From assembly GCA_031772625.1 (NCBI GenBank), contig CM062804.1, positions 275,497,174 to 275,561,173 on the forward strand: 64,000 nucleotides of DNA, written 5' to 3'. How positions within the stretch are numbered: the first letter of the stretch is position 1; every line of letters begins with the position of its first letter. Position numbers and translations under genes: made by a program. The notes under the pieces are model-generated. The model saw nothing but the letters and a program-made list of their open reading frames with translations, made no database searches and had not been told where the DNA came from. This document shows positions 36,701 to 45,326 of this stretch, one piece after another. The stretch is from Pinus tabuliformis (Eukaryota; Streptophyta; Pinopsida; Pinales; Pinaceae).

Positions 36701-37414
36701 GCCCTGGAAAAGGAGCTCAATCTGGAAAGTACCATGGCCGACATAAAAAGAATTTTGTGGGGTAAGATTACCCAAGCTATCACCAAACAATGGAAATCCA
36801 TCAAAACAATCCATGAGTACATGGATTTAATTGGCCAAGCACAGACAGAAATCCAGAGGGCCAAAACAGTGCTGGGAAACAGACCTGAGCAGGCAAACCA
36901 ACTGATAGATTTTTTGAACAGGCAAGACAAAGAGGAGCTGGCAGCCATTGGCATCGTCAACAGAACAGAGGCCATCCTCACAACTAAAAAGGTGCTAACT
37001 CTCAGAAGTTATGTACAGACTGTAGAAAGAAAATGCTATGAAATACAGGCTGAGGTGGAGGAGTATAAACTCAAAATGGGAATGCTGCAAGCAAGGGGAT
37101 TGCCTGGCCTGCTGAACAGCACAGGGAAATTGATTACCAGAGATCAATTCACCAACAGGATGGCTACTTACATTGAAAATCAAATCACTGCATCTGGCAG
37201 TACTCCTGAGGAAACAGGGCCTCCAACAGGACAGAGCTTGTACACTAAACTTGAAGGCCTATTCTTCATTGAAAGTGAGGCAAATCATTTGTTTGAAACT
37301 CCTCCTAACTTTTGGCGGTATACAGAGGCCGATGAGACTCTAATAAAAATTCGGAGACATCAAATGCCTAAGGAGGACTGGTGGCAGGCCATGCTCCAAA
37401 TTTTGCCACGATAG
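33767..37414 (+). CDS. LTR-borne protein of 1215 aa (5' LTR copy)
   Basis: One open frame wholly inside the LTR, opening ATGGCAGCC. Residues 1-480 look like a folded, helix-rich domain with aromatic-rich blocks (PYLREHFDDIGRLLLDMIAY near 165, FRVYGCELCPYRLPKYVP near 338-355). Residues 490-660 are Pro/Gln/Ser/Glu-rich and disordered, with two basic clusters (KRERE near 589, KRQR near 609) resembling a bipartite nuclear signal. Residues 680-1010 are charged helices, probably coiled coil, broken by an Ala/Thr-rich linker near 890-925. The last 200 residues are helical and end in a Trp-rich segment (EDWWQAMLQILPR). It is not gag, pol or a membrane-spanning envelope: I see no signal peptide or membrane segment. 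Ogre elements carry an extra ORF of unknown role before gag; this may be its counterpart. A diverged relative lies at 57958-61362. Confidence 0.85.
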   Translation: MAASASSSLSVAPLNQTNKELEALPFIDKDCLIEDFEGDRDFLKTFTQLREDYKDGHGTHGIWESNLPYYCLPAVNVFPEIIHLCAEHYDVQHRAVNTPSGRILFYVNADSINKMLQFDQTELLIPFSTTYLLETGDKMTSEELQKVTRNFMRPECQPTGPPPYLREHFDDIGRLLLDMIAYVLGYQNSEHVDKSMLVLLSVYSPRQPPARKYNFAKFIANKIHDQLSKVDRQGVFRYSAYIYHLFMFHHSEAFPCYIRRLDNKGERRSVIFWTSVYHKVTNSPYTYCEFVDQFVYPVSCMLMRSPPPRISNEIKKAMQLSKKYKIGDWYLYEHHTVFRVYGCELCPYRLPKYVPMRLFALEYYRQLIQSDLTHFHSSKKKAHLNFKNELGPFIMNKKEGWESADLILKDKYKLSYSFRWVPYDPQGFITARRNKYRLLGIKHCHYPHIEKYANLQEWQLDTLVESLTEEERMLKNMKELEKTIDLDYVQQVPFRPPHSVGEGTSVTRTAPQAPSTSAAAVDKGKGIMDAEHETLKEKAAPSTEQQTKQQNELQREEQTEQLKDQTPPPQTETPTAPILQTPAHEERGSKREREESTPISGPSHQPEAKRQRADSPEVEDITEDVLNNTGKDREGSQHTGTSSFQQEQTLQLGLEVSSSSQQSQKPKGTKASFKQIKAANELLRAEVYKQFIDATPAQQERLMSVYDFKEEKMIFSHFKPKGPQPMTTADFIKTRVEVLAKDIHPMDQIELHKQTGEMVYATLVEKATLAHELKDSLKNTNTQLDFERMSSKAKDNRIKSLEEIIIDLGHDPSDPTGVKALIKKKDDDLNAMKKRLGLLPTEHPQTAELQKEKQLNEQLDLLLQQDQRIKELEKELEGTLQDKQGESTLQAPPTASTTATTSGATVAPTTEAAGTTAAPDAHPSVEELTKAVKAMELQADEIKKAKDKLAEIDAKYDKSKVTIAEQGREIKALKDKIKALEKELNLESTMADIKRILWGKITQAITKQWKSIKTIHEYMDLIGQAQTEIQRAKTVLGNRPEQANQLIDFLNRQDKEELAAIGIVNRTEAILTTKKVLTLRSYVQTVERKCYEIQAEVEEYKLKMGMLQARGLPGLLNSTGKLITRDQFTNRMATYIENQITASGSTPEETGPPTGQSLYTKLEGLFFIESEANHLFETPPNFWRYTEADETLIKIRRHQMPKEDWWQAMLQILPR

Positions 37415-37716
37415 CTTCAAGTCATTCGGCCACTGACAGCTCCAGGTCACCAGAAGACAGACAGCAAAAAGGTTAGCGTTTAAAGAGCGGCCAAAAAGTG
37501 ACTCATCACATAGACAATGACGGCTAGCCAAGTTTTGAACAGCGCGTCGCCAACCGACTCCAATTGCCACCAAGTCAACAGTCTCTGACCATTTTTGACA
37601 GCTAAGGGACTAAAAGTTATTACAACATTTACTCTTTCAGCTGCTGCACTCCAGCAGTTGGTAGGACATTTATGGAGCATTTACTCTTCATTCAGATATT
37701 TTCTAATGTAAATTTG

Positions 37717-37724
37717 TATATATA
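37717..37724 (+). promoter_or_regulatory. LTR TATA box (genomic RNA promoter)
   Basis: TATATATA in TTGTATATATACCCCCC, about 300 bases after the stop codon of the LTR frame. It marks the likely start of R, which places the whole 1215-codon frame in U3. The copy in the 3' LTR is at 51539-51546. Confidence 0.6.
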
Positions 37725-38559
37725 CCCCCCTTAGTAACGCATAAGGGGTTGGTAAATTTTACTCTGAGGCATGTATACTCTGTACTTTCAGAAAAGTTTA
37801 ATACAAAGAGCAATTCCAGCTCAGTGATTTCCTGGAACTCTGGTGTCTTGTTGATAATCTAAGTGCTGTTGCAGAACCCCTGTGTTGTCTGGTGGAATGA
37901 TATGTTTTCTTTAAACTCTGTTCTGTTTCCCTGTATTATTTCATTTTCACGTTTTCATCATATCTAGCGATAAAGAAAAAGAATAGTTCAGGACATGTTT
38001 CTTCACACCCTGTGCTCAATCTTATATTGCTGCAAATGTTTTCTTCAGGATTAAAACAGACATGAATTCTTAAATGCTCATGTTATATTTAATTCCATAT
38101 TGTGAAAGTTATCTAGAAATTCTTCAATGCTTCCAGGTAACAATTGCTTTCTTTCATATCAGATTACAGAAAGATTCTTAATTGCCTTTCTTATCCTGAC
38201 CATATCACACCCAAACTCAATTCCAAAGCATTGTTTCCCAGACAATTATCCTGCTCTGCAGTTTTCATTACTGTATCAACACAGCACACCAAACCAAAGG
38301 ACCACTGACTCCATTGCCCAATGTTATATAAGATTTGGTAAGAGCATACAAGTTTAGACTGAACTTTTTCCAACCAAACAATTAAACCAAAGTTGAATTT
38401 CACAGCTAGCCTAAAAACCAATAGAACAGAAACAATCATTAAGAGAGAGCCCTCTCTGATCACAGCTTGGCTAGAAGCTGTAATCCAAAGATTGGTTAGT
38501 GGTTACCCCGGCCGTATTCCCTTGGGAGTCATAGGGAACAACCTGGGTGTTAACATAAA

Positions 38560-38578
38560 TGGCGACTCCACTGGGGAC
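38560..38578 (+). other. Primer-binding site (Ogre/Tat type)
   Basis: TGGCGACTCCACTGGGGAC, four bases after the end of the 5' LTR. From memory this is the Arg-tRNA-type site described for Ogre elements. Its position fixes the LTR end and the + orientation. Confidence 0.85.
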
Positions 38579-39106
38579 TTCTTAGGATTTTTCAATTACT
38601 ATCTGTCTTCCAAAGCTACCATCAAGCCTGAAACCAGCCAAGAGGCCTTAGAACTGTTTCTGTACCACAGTTACAGCTTTAGGGAAGAGCTAGTTAGGGA
38701 ATCTTCATCTTAGCTTTGAAACATATATAGCCATTCCAAAATCTTCATCCAGTCCTTGCATATATAAAAACTTCCTATAAAAGTCCTGAAAAACAGTTAG
38801 AAGCTGGCTCCTAAGAAAAATCCTCGACATACTAGGGCTAATCCTGACCCTAATCCACCCATCATTGTTGATAATCCAAACACTATTCCAAGAAACATCA
38901 GGAAGCAACAAAAGCAGGACCAGCCTGCTATTTTTACCTCTGTTGCAGATTTTCCCAACCTTTCTACTCCACTTAAAGTCCTCTTTAGGTCTGTTCCAAG
39001 TTCCCCTAGTTCACCATCCACATCTCAGAGTCCTCCTCCCTCATCTTCATTCACTGCACATATCCCCTTCAACCATCATTCAGGTTCAGCCTCACCTGTT
39101 ACCCCT
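38579..39106 (+). other. Untranslated leader before gag
   Basis: About 530 bases between the primer site and the gag-pol start codon. Short frames here are not supported. The Pro/Ser-rich text before 39107 may mean that translation starts a little further upstream in another way, but the ATG at 39107 is the first in the long frame. Confidence 0.5.
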
Positions 39107-42100
39107 GTGGTACCCATTGTTCCTATTATCCCAGCAGTCCCTATAAATACACCCAACCCACCAAATATGGCAAATAGATATGCACCCTTACGGCTACCTG
39201 CTAATCCACCAGCTCTACCCCAGGATTACCAAACCAAAATCTCATATTTTGACTCCACTGGCCCTTACTCTGCCATCCAACATGCTAAGAGGATGCAAGA
39301 CCATTTTGAAAACTATGAGATAGATGATGACAGTGTGAGGATGAGAATTTTTGTCCAAAGCCTGACAGGTGATGTTAGAACCTGGTTCAGGTCGATCGCT
39401 GCAAACACTATTACAACCCCTGATGAGCTCTATCAGGCCTTTACTACCAGGTGGGAGAAGAAGAAAGATCCCCTGCACATACTTGGTGAATATGAAACAA
39501 TCAAGAGAGGCCCTCAAGAGACTGTTCTGGAGTATTGTGCCAGATTCAATAATGTGTACAATGCAATACCACAAAACTTGAGACCCCCCCCTGATTTGGC
39601 CTTGTACAAATTCCCTGATGGATTTGATTCTGACATAGCATTTCAGTTGAGGGAAAGAGAACCTGAAACCCTTGAAGACGCTCAAAAGGCTGCTGTCACA
39701 GTAGAAGCAAACTTGATTGCCAAGAGAAACAGGGCAAGGTTAGAAAAGAGAAGCATATACAAAGAAGAACCCACAGCCTTTGATCAAAAACTTGATGCCA
39801 TAGTCAATAGCATGAAGAGACTGGGTGACAGGGTGGAATCAGTTGAAAGAAAAGCATCATGGGAAGCTCCACAAAATAACCCTCCTAGAAATCCAAATTT
39901 TAGGAGGAACCCAAATACAAACAATGGCAGGGCTAATGCTGATCCGGAAATCAGACCCCCATTCCAAGAAAATTATGCTGAAACCTCCACTTCGGCCCAG
40001 CCCAATGAAGATCCTGAGATTAATTTAATAGGGCTGGATGGTGAAAGTCAAGTTTTCTTAACACAAGAAGATCATGAGGATGAAGAAATCAAATTGTTCC
40101 ACACTAAATCGGGGGAATCCTTTGACTTTAAACAAGGCTATGACACTGCTGTTTATGAAGTCCATAAACAGTACAAGCTAAGGAGCAGAACTGTGAATGT
40201 CAACCAGCCTGAAAAGAAAAAGGATAATCAGCAGCCTGAAAGAGTTATAGTCACACCACCTAGTGACAAACTAAATTCACCTACAGAAGAAGTGATTGTT
40301 GAAGAAATCACTGAGCCACTGTCCTTAAGACAACAGTCTCTGGACACTTCGTCTTCTCACCCTAATTTAAATGTTGCTCCTCAAGAGATGAGTAAAAGGG
40401 ATAAATCTCAAAGTCAAGACAAAAATCTAGAAGGAGACTTAATGAACAAGGAAAGAATTGTCACCTACAACCCCAAGACCCAATCTGACAAACCTTTTGA
40501 TCTAGAAGCAGAAATTGGCAAAATAAAAATAGCAATTCCTCTCTTGGAATTAGCCAAGCATCACAGCTATAAATTGCAAATCAACAGGTCCCTTCAACTC
40601 ACTAGCAACAAAGATGATGTCAATGTACTGGATGACACCCCAGAACTCCTGTTTGGCCCAGAAGTGGATGGAAAAACAGTAGTCACAGGGGTACTGCCTT
40701 TTTATGTCAGTTTACATATTCATGACAAAATACTACATAATGCAATGTTTGACTCAGGTGCCTCCCACAACCTCATGCCAAAAGCAGTCATGGAAAGACT
40801 AAATTTGGATATAACAAGACCATACAAGGACCTGTTCTCTTTTGACTCAAGCCAAGTCAAGTGTTTAGGCCTCATAAAAGATTTATGTGTGTCTTTGGTT
40901 CAATACCCTAACAAAACAATTTTAATGGATGTTGTAGTTGCTGATATCCCACCTAAGTATGGGATGCTGTTGTCAAGGTCATGGGGAGCCAAACTCCAAG
41001 GCTCCCTACAGCTAGACATGTCTTATGCAACTATCTCTGTTTTTGGACAACCAAAAAGACTATACAGGGAAACACTCATGAAATACATGGTCAGCAGTGA
41101 GGAAAAGCCTCAAAACTTTCCCATATATGCTGTCCACTCTGACATAGACTCATATATTCTCTTCAGTGATAACACAAGTCTCTCAAAAAATGATATTGGG
41201 ACTAAAACACTCATACAAGAAGAAAACATTAATGAAGGAAGTACCATCCATGAAACTTTAATCAAACATACACTAGACACTGCTCCTGCTCTAGTTGTGA
41301 AAGATTTTCAATCAAATGATGAAACTGTCCTAGAATACAAGCTAGAGAATAAACCCCAACTCCTACTTACATTACCATCTCATGAACAGATCATCAAATC
41401 TCCGTCCCAACAAGATATCCTATGGTTCCTCGAATTTGATGGTTCAGTTAACAAATTAGGAGCAGGAGCTGGAGTTTGGATACACAATAAAGAAAACAGC
41501 CATGCAGAAGGCAGGGCTTATAGATTAAACTTCAGGTGCACCAATAACATGGCAGAGTATGAAGCCCTTCTACTAGGTCTGAAGCTAGTAAAGTCATTAC
41601 AAGCTGCTAGGGTTTCAATCATGGGAGATTCTGACCTGGTCATTCAACAAGTGAAAGGAAACTTTGTCACCAATGACAAAAGGTTGAGGTCCTATAGGTC
41701 TGCTGTGACTGAGATACTAAAAACCTTCTCTGAATCCCAAATCACCAAAATTTCCAGAACCCACAATCTCCATGCACATAGTTTGGCAACATTTGCTAGC
41801 ACTTGCAAATTGCCACTGGAACCCAACAACCGTTTTACAGCTGAAATTAAACACAGACCCTCTGTTCCAAACAATGTCAAAGATTGGCAAGTATTTGAGG
41901 ATGATATGCAAATAAACAATTTTTTAACTTTACAACAAGAATTTGCAGGATTAAATATTGACACTGACAGAGCAAGTCAATCACAAATACTTGACAGAGC
42001 AAGTCAATCACAACTTCAGTTACAACAGGTTGTTCACCCAATATCACCTAGAATAGCAAAACAAATGCTAAACCCAACCATTTTCAACAAAGAGAACATT

Positions 42101-45067
42101 CAGCAAATCCAATCAATCAATTGTGAAGAAATGACCAATGTGGAGGCTGAAATCATAGAGCTGAAAGACAACTTTTTACCCGCTGGCTTAGCTCCTTTGG
42201 AAGACATTTTTGATTCAAATGATGTTCCCAGCAAGCCAAAAATGCAGCCCATCAACAATGCCATAGAAGAGTGCAACATTGGGACTGTGGAAAAGCCCAA
42301 GATAATTAAACTGTCTGCTTCTTTACCTCCTGACCAAAAGCCAAAATACATTGACCTTTTTAAAGAGTTCCAGGATGTCTTCGCATGGGGTTATGAGGAT
42401 CTAAAGTCCTATGATACCTCTGTTATCCAGCACACTATCCCTCTCAAACCTGATCAAAAGCCCTTTAAACAAAAATTGAGGAGAATCAATCCTATGCTTC
42501 TCCCAGCAATGGAACAAGAAGTACAGAAGATGTTTAAGGCAGGTATCATAGCACCAATCAGATTCTCTGAATGGATCTCCAACTTGGTCCCTACAAGAAA
42601 GAAGACCGGTGAAATTAGGCTGTGTGTGGACTTAAGGAATCTGAACCAAGTATCCCTCAAAGACAACTACCCCTTACCCAAGATGGATCACATTCTTCAA
42701 AGGGTGGTAGGGGCCTCAAGGATCTCACTGCTAGATGGATTCTCAGGCTTCAATCAAATCCTGGTACACCCTGATGACCAAGATAAAACTGCATTTACAA
42801 CCCCATGGGGAACCTTCAAATATGTAAAAATGCCTTTTGGATTGAAAAACGCAGGAGCAACTTTTCAAAGAGCAATGGACATTGCTTTTTCTAAAGAGAT
42901 TCATGACTTCTTAGTCATTTACTTGGATGACCTAACACCGTTCTCAAAATCAGACCAAGAACATCTCAAACATTTGAGACAGATCTTCCTAAAATGCAAA
43001 AAATATGGAATTTCTTTAAATCCCAAGAAATCCCTGTTCGGACTGGAGGAAGGCAAGCTGCTGGGTCACATTATCTCAAAAGATGGTATTAGGATTGATC
43101 CAGATAGAATCCAAGCCATCTTACAAATGCCTCACCCAAGAAATGTCAAAGAATTGCAAGGATTCTTGGGAAAAATCAATTTCTTGAGAAGGTTCGTCCC
43201 AAACTTGGCAGAACTAAGCAGATTATTAAACAACATGCTAAAGAAAGATTCAAAGGTCAAATGGACTGTTGAAGCCAAGCAAGCCTTTGAAGGTATAAAA
43301 CTGGCCCTTACCCAAACCCCAGTGTTGACTAATCCACAGTTTGACAGAGAATTTATCATTTTCTCTTTTGCCTCCCAACATACTATTGCTGCTGTTTTAT
43401 TACAAAAGGATGACCAAGGAAATGAGAAGCCAATTGCTTTCTTTAGCAAAGCTCTCAGAGATGCACCTTTGAAGTATCAAATCATGGAAAAACAAGCTTA
43501 TGCTTTAGTCAAAGCAATTAAAGACTTCAGGATTTATATCCTCTATTCCCATGTTATAGCATATGTGCCAAGTCCTATTGTCAAAGACATTCTCACTCAA
43601 GAAAATTTAGAAGGCAGGAGAGGAAAATGGATTGCCAGCATACTAGAATTTGACATCGAAATAAAACCTACAAAGCTAATAAAAGGGCAAGGCTTGGCCA
43701 AATTAATGACAGAAACAAATTTCCAAGTCCTAGACATCAATCAGCTGGACAGTGAAACAGAGCTGGCGACTCCAAAGATCAATGTAGCCTTTGTACAATC
43801 TCCTTGGTACTCTGATATCTGTTATGTCTTACAAAACCTGTGTGCTCCCCCAGGACTGTCCAAAACTAAGTGTAGGTTCTTAAAAATGAAAACATCAAAA
43901 TTTTGTGTAATGGATGGCAATTTGCTTTGGAAAAACCATGAAGGTATATTATTGCACTGCTTAATTGAAAATGAAACTAACAATATCATGCAAGACTTTC
44001 ATGCAGGTGACTGTGGTGGACACTTATACTGGAAGTCCACCGTGGACAAAATACTGAGGGCTGGTTACTACTGGCCCACCATGTTCTCTGATGTCAAGAA
44101 ATTCACAACCTCATGTCACAAATGCCAAGTGTTTGAGGGCAAAAGACAATTGCTGCCACTTCCCTTAAGGCCCATCGCAACGGAAAGACCTTTTCAACAA
44201 TGGGGCTTGGATTTCATTGGGGAAATTCATCCCTCATCTTCAGGACAACACAGATGGATTCTGACAGCCACAGACTACTTCACTAAGTGGATTGAAGCTG
44301 CCCCATGTAGGCAAGCAAATGATTCAATAATCATTCAGTTCTTGGAAAACAACATACTTGCTAGATTTGGCTGCCCTGATAAGATAATTACAGACAATGC
44401 TGCTGCTTTCAGATCCAAAAAGATGGTGAATTTCTGCCACAAATTTCACATTATCCTGGGTCATTCTACTGCATACTATCCCCAAGGAAATGGCCTTGCT
44501 GAATCATCAAACAAAAGCCTGGTAAACATCATAAAGAAGGTGTTGGAAGAAAATAAAAAGAATTGGCATAAGAAGTTAGTCAATGCCTTATGGGCAGATA
44601 GACTGACAACCAAAAGATCAATTGGGACCAGCCCTTATGAGTTGGTTTATGGACTAGAAGCCAAATTTCCCTCATCACTAGGAGTGCCTGTTATGAAACT
44701 TCTTCAAGAAAGCCAAGCTGAACCAAATGATATGCAAAGAAGGATAAATCAAATCATATGCCTGCAGCAAACCAGAGATCAAGTTTTCAGCAGAGCTCAG
44801 GTATTACAAGAAAAATTAAAGAAGGCCTTTGACAGAAGAACCAAAGCAGAAGATTTCAGTGTGGGAGACAAGGTCCTTAAGTGGGATGCAAGAAGAGAGG
44901 AGAAGGGAAAACATGGAAAATTTGATTCCCTTTGGAGAGGAACATTTGCTGTCCAAGAAGTGCAAGGTAACAACACTTACTTCCTAAAAAGTCTTAATGA
45001 AACTGACTTGGATGAAGGTCCTGTGAATGGCAGGATGCTGAAGCACTATTTTGACTATTTCCCATGA
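39107..45067 (+). CDS. Gag-Pol polyprotein (1986 aa) of the Tat/Ogre-like element
   Basis: A single open frame. Gag is at about 1-330 (YFDSTGPYSAIQHAKRMQDHF, VRTWFRSIAA, then LEYCARFNNVYNAIP). A charged linker leads to the aspartic protease at about 530-645 (MFDSGASHNLMPKAVME, active Asp near 549). An RNase H of the second, archaeal-like type follows at about 775-905 (EFDGSVNKLGAGAGVWI, NNMAEYEALLLGLKL, GDSDLVIQQVKG, THNLHAHSLA). RT lies at about 1130-1300 (RLCVDLRNLNQ, MPFGLKNAGATFQRAMD, VIYLDDLT with YLDD near 1272). The RT connection and classical RNase H-like region is at about 1390-1530. Integrase is at about 1630-1830 (a zinc-binding segment ending CHKC near 1670, GLDFIGE, ITDNAAAF, GLAESSNKS). 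The C-terminus carries a GDKVLKWDAR-like tail. The second RNase H lies before RT, whereas Tat elements commonly have it between the classical RNase H and integrase. Confidence 0.93.
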   Translation: MVPIVPIIPAVPINTPNPPNMANRYAPLRLPANPPALPQDYQTKISYFDSTGPYSAIQHAKRMQDHFENYEIDDDSVRMRIFVQSLTGDVRTWFRSIAANTITTPDELYQAFTTRWEKKKDPLHILGEYETIKRGPQETVLEYCARFNNVYNAIPQNLRPPPDLALYKFPDGFDSDIAFQLREREPETLEDAQKAAVTVEANLIAKRNRARLEKRSIYKEEPTAFDQKLDAIVNSMKRLGDRVESVERKASWEAPQNNPPRNPNFRRNPNTNNGRANADPEIRPPFQENYAETSTSAQPNEDPEINLIGLDGESQVFLTQEDHEDEEIKLFHTKSGESFDFKQGYDTAVYEVHKQYKLRSRTVNVNQPEKKKDNQQPERVIVTPPSDKLNSPTEEVIVEEITEPLSLRQQSLDTSSSHPNLNVAPQEMSKRDKSQSQDKNLEGDLMNKERIVTYNPKTQSDKPFDLEAEIGKIKIAIPLLELAKHHSYKLQINRSLQLTSNKDDVNVLDDTPELLFGPEVDGKTVVTGVLPFYVSLHIHDKILHNAMFDSGASHNLMPKAVMERLNLDITRPYKDLFSFDSSQVKCLGLIKDLCVSLVQYPNKTILMDVVVADIPPKYGMLLSRSWGAKLQGSLQLDMSYATISVFGQPKRLYRETLMKYMVSSEEKPQNFPIYAVHSDIDSYILFSDNTSLSKNDIGTKTLIQEENINEGSTIHETLIKHTLDTAPALVVKDFQSNDETVLEYKLENKPQLLLTLPSHEQIIKSPSQQDILWFLEFDGSVNKLGAGAGVWIHNKENSHAEGRAYRLNFRCTNNMAEYEALLLGLKLVKSLQAARVSIMGDSDLVIQQVKGNFVTNDKRLRSYRSAVTEILKTFSESQITKISRTHNLHAHSLATFASTCKLPLEPNNRFTAEIKHRPSVPNNVKDWQVFEDDMQINNFLTLQQEFAGLNIDTDRASQSQILDRASQSQLQLQQVVHPISPRIAKQMLNPTIFNKENIQQIQSINCEEMTNVEAEIIELKDNFLPAGLAPLEDIFDSNDVPSKPKMQPINNAIEECNIGTVEKPKIIKLSASLPPDQKPKYIDLFKEFQDVFAWGYEDLKSYDTSVIQHTIPLKPDQKPFKQKLRRINPMLLPAMEQEVQKMFKAGIIAPIRFSEWISNLVPTRKKTGEIRLCVDLRNLNQVSLKDNYPLPKMDHILQRVVGASRISLLDGFSGFNQILVHPDDQDKTAFTTPWGTFKYVKMPFGLKNAGATFQRAMDIAFSKEIHDFLVIYLDDLTPFSKSDQEHLKHLRQIFLKCKKYGISLNPKKSLFGLEEGKLLGHIISKDGIRIDPDRIQAILQMPHPRNVKELQGFLGKINFLRRFVPNLAELSRLLNNMLKKDSKVKWTVEAKQAFEGIKLALTQTPVLTNPQFDREFIIFSFASQHTIAAVLLQKDDQGNEKPIAFFSKALRDAPLKYQIMEKQAYALVKAIKDFRIYILYSHVIAYVPSPIVKDILTQENLEGRRGKWIASILEFDIEIKPTKLIKGQGLAKLMTETNFQVLDINQLDSETELATPKINVAFVQSPWYSDICYVLQNLCAPPGLSKTKCRFLKMKTSKFCVMDGNLLWKNHEGILLHCLIENETNNIMQDFHAGDCGGHLYWKSTVDKILRAGYYWPTMFSDVKKFTTSCHKCQVFEGKRQLLPLPLRPIATERPFQQWGLDFIGEIHPSSSGQHRWILTATDYFTKWIEAAPCRQANDSIIIQFLENNILARFGCPDKIITDNAAAFRSKKMVNFCHKFHIILGHSTAYYPQGNGLAESSNKSLVNIIKKVLEENKKNWHKKLVNALWADRLTTKRSIGTSPYELVYGLEAKFPSSLGVPVMKLLQESQAEPNDMQRRINQIICLQQTRDQVFSRAQVLQEKLKKAFDRRTKAEDFSVGDKVLKWDARREEKGKHGKFDSLWRGTFAVQEVQGNNTYFLKSLNETDLDEGPVNGRMLKHYFDYFP
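41968..42015 (+). repeat. Short in-frame duplication in pol
   Basis: The peptide DRASQSQ occurs twice in succession (DRASQSQILDRASQSQLQ) from a near-exact 33-base duplication, in the linker between the second RNase H and RT. Confidence 0.8.
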
Positions 45068-45326
45068 GTGCAGCCTGAGGTTCCCTTGTATATAGGCAGA
45101 TGTATATTTTATTTTCTGTTTAGATTGTAAAAATGCAGTTTTTGAAGGTTATTGACTATCAGCAAAAGGTGAATAGAATCAGAAGGTCTACCAAGGAGAG
45201 AAGCATACGATTTTGACATTTCAAAACAGCAAACTTCAAAGATTGGTAAAAACGGCCAATGGCCAAGGCAATCTGACCTGCTGTTCTTGGTCTTTCAAGA
45301 GAAAAACCATCCCCATGTGGAGCCAC
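45068..45326 (+). other. Tail between gag-pol and the 3' LTR
   Basis: 259 bases without a frame. A clean polypurine tract directly before TGTTAG is not obvious. AAGAGAAAAA at 45297-45306 is the most purine-rich run, and the last bases are CATGTGGAGCCAC. Confidence 0.6.

Larger units (their letters stand above)
31586..38555 (+). repeat. 5' LTR, about 6970 bp
   Basis: It begins at the gap edge (GGTTAGCTACC, against TGTTAGCTACC in the 3' copy) and ends GGGTGTTAACA. It contains a GC-rich block at about 32640-33115, a TATA-like box at 33569, the 1215-codon frame at 33767-37414, and a second, stronger TATA box at 37717. U3 is therefore at least 6.1 kb and R-U5 only about 0.8 kb. Confidence 0.92.

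Noticed and set aside
36364-36981. A 205-codon antisense frame inside the LTR-borne gene (and its twin at 50186-50803)
   Set aside because: It is a shadow of the 1215-codon frame: Ser/Ala/Leu-rich reverse reading of Lys/Gln/Ala codons.
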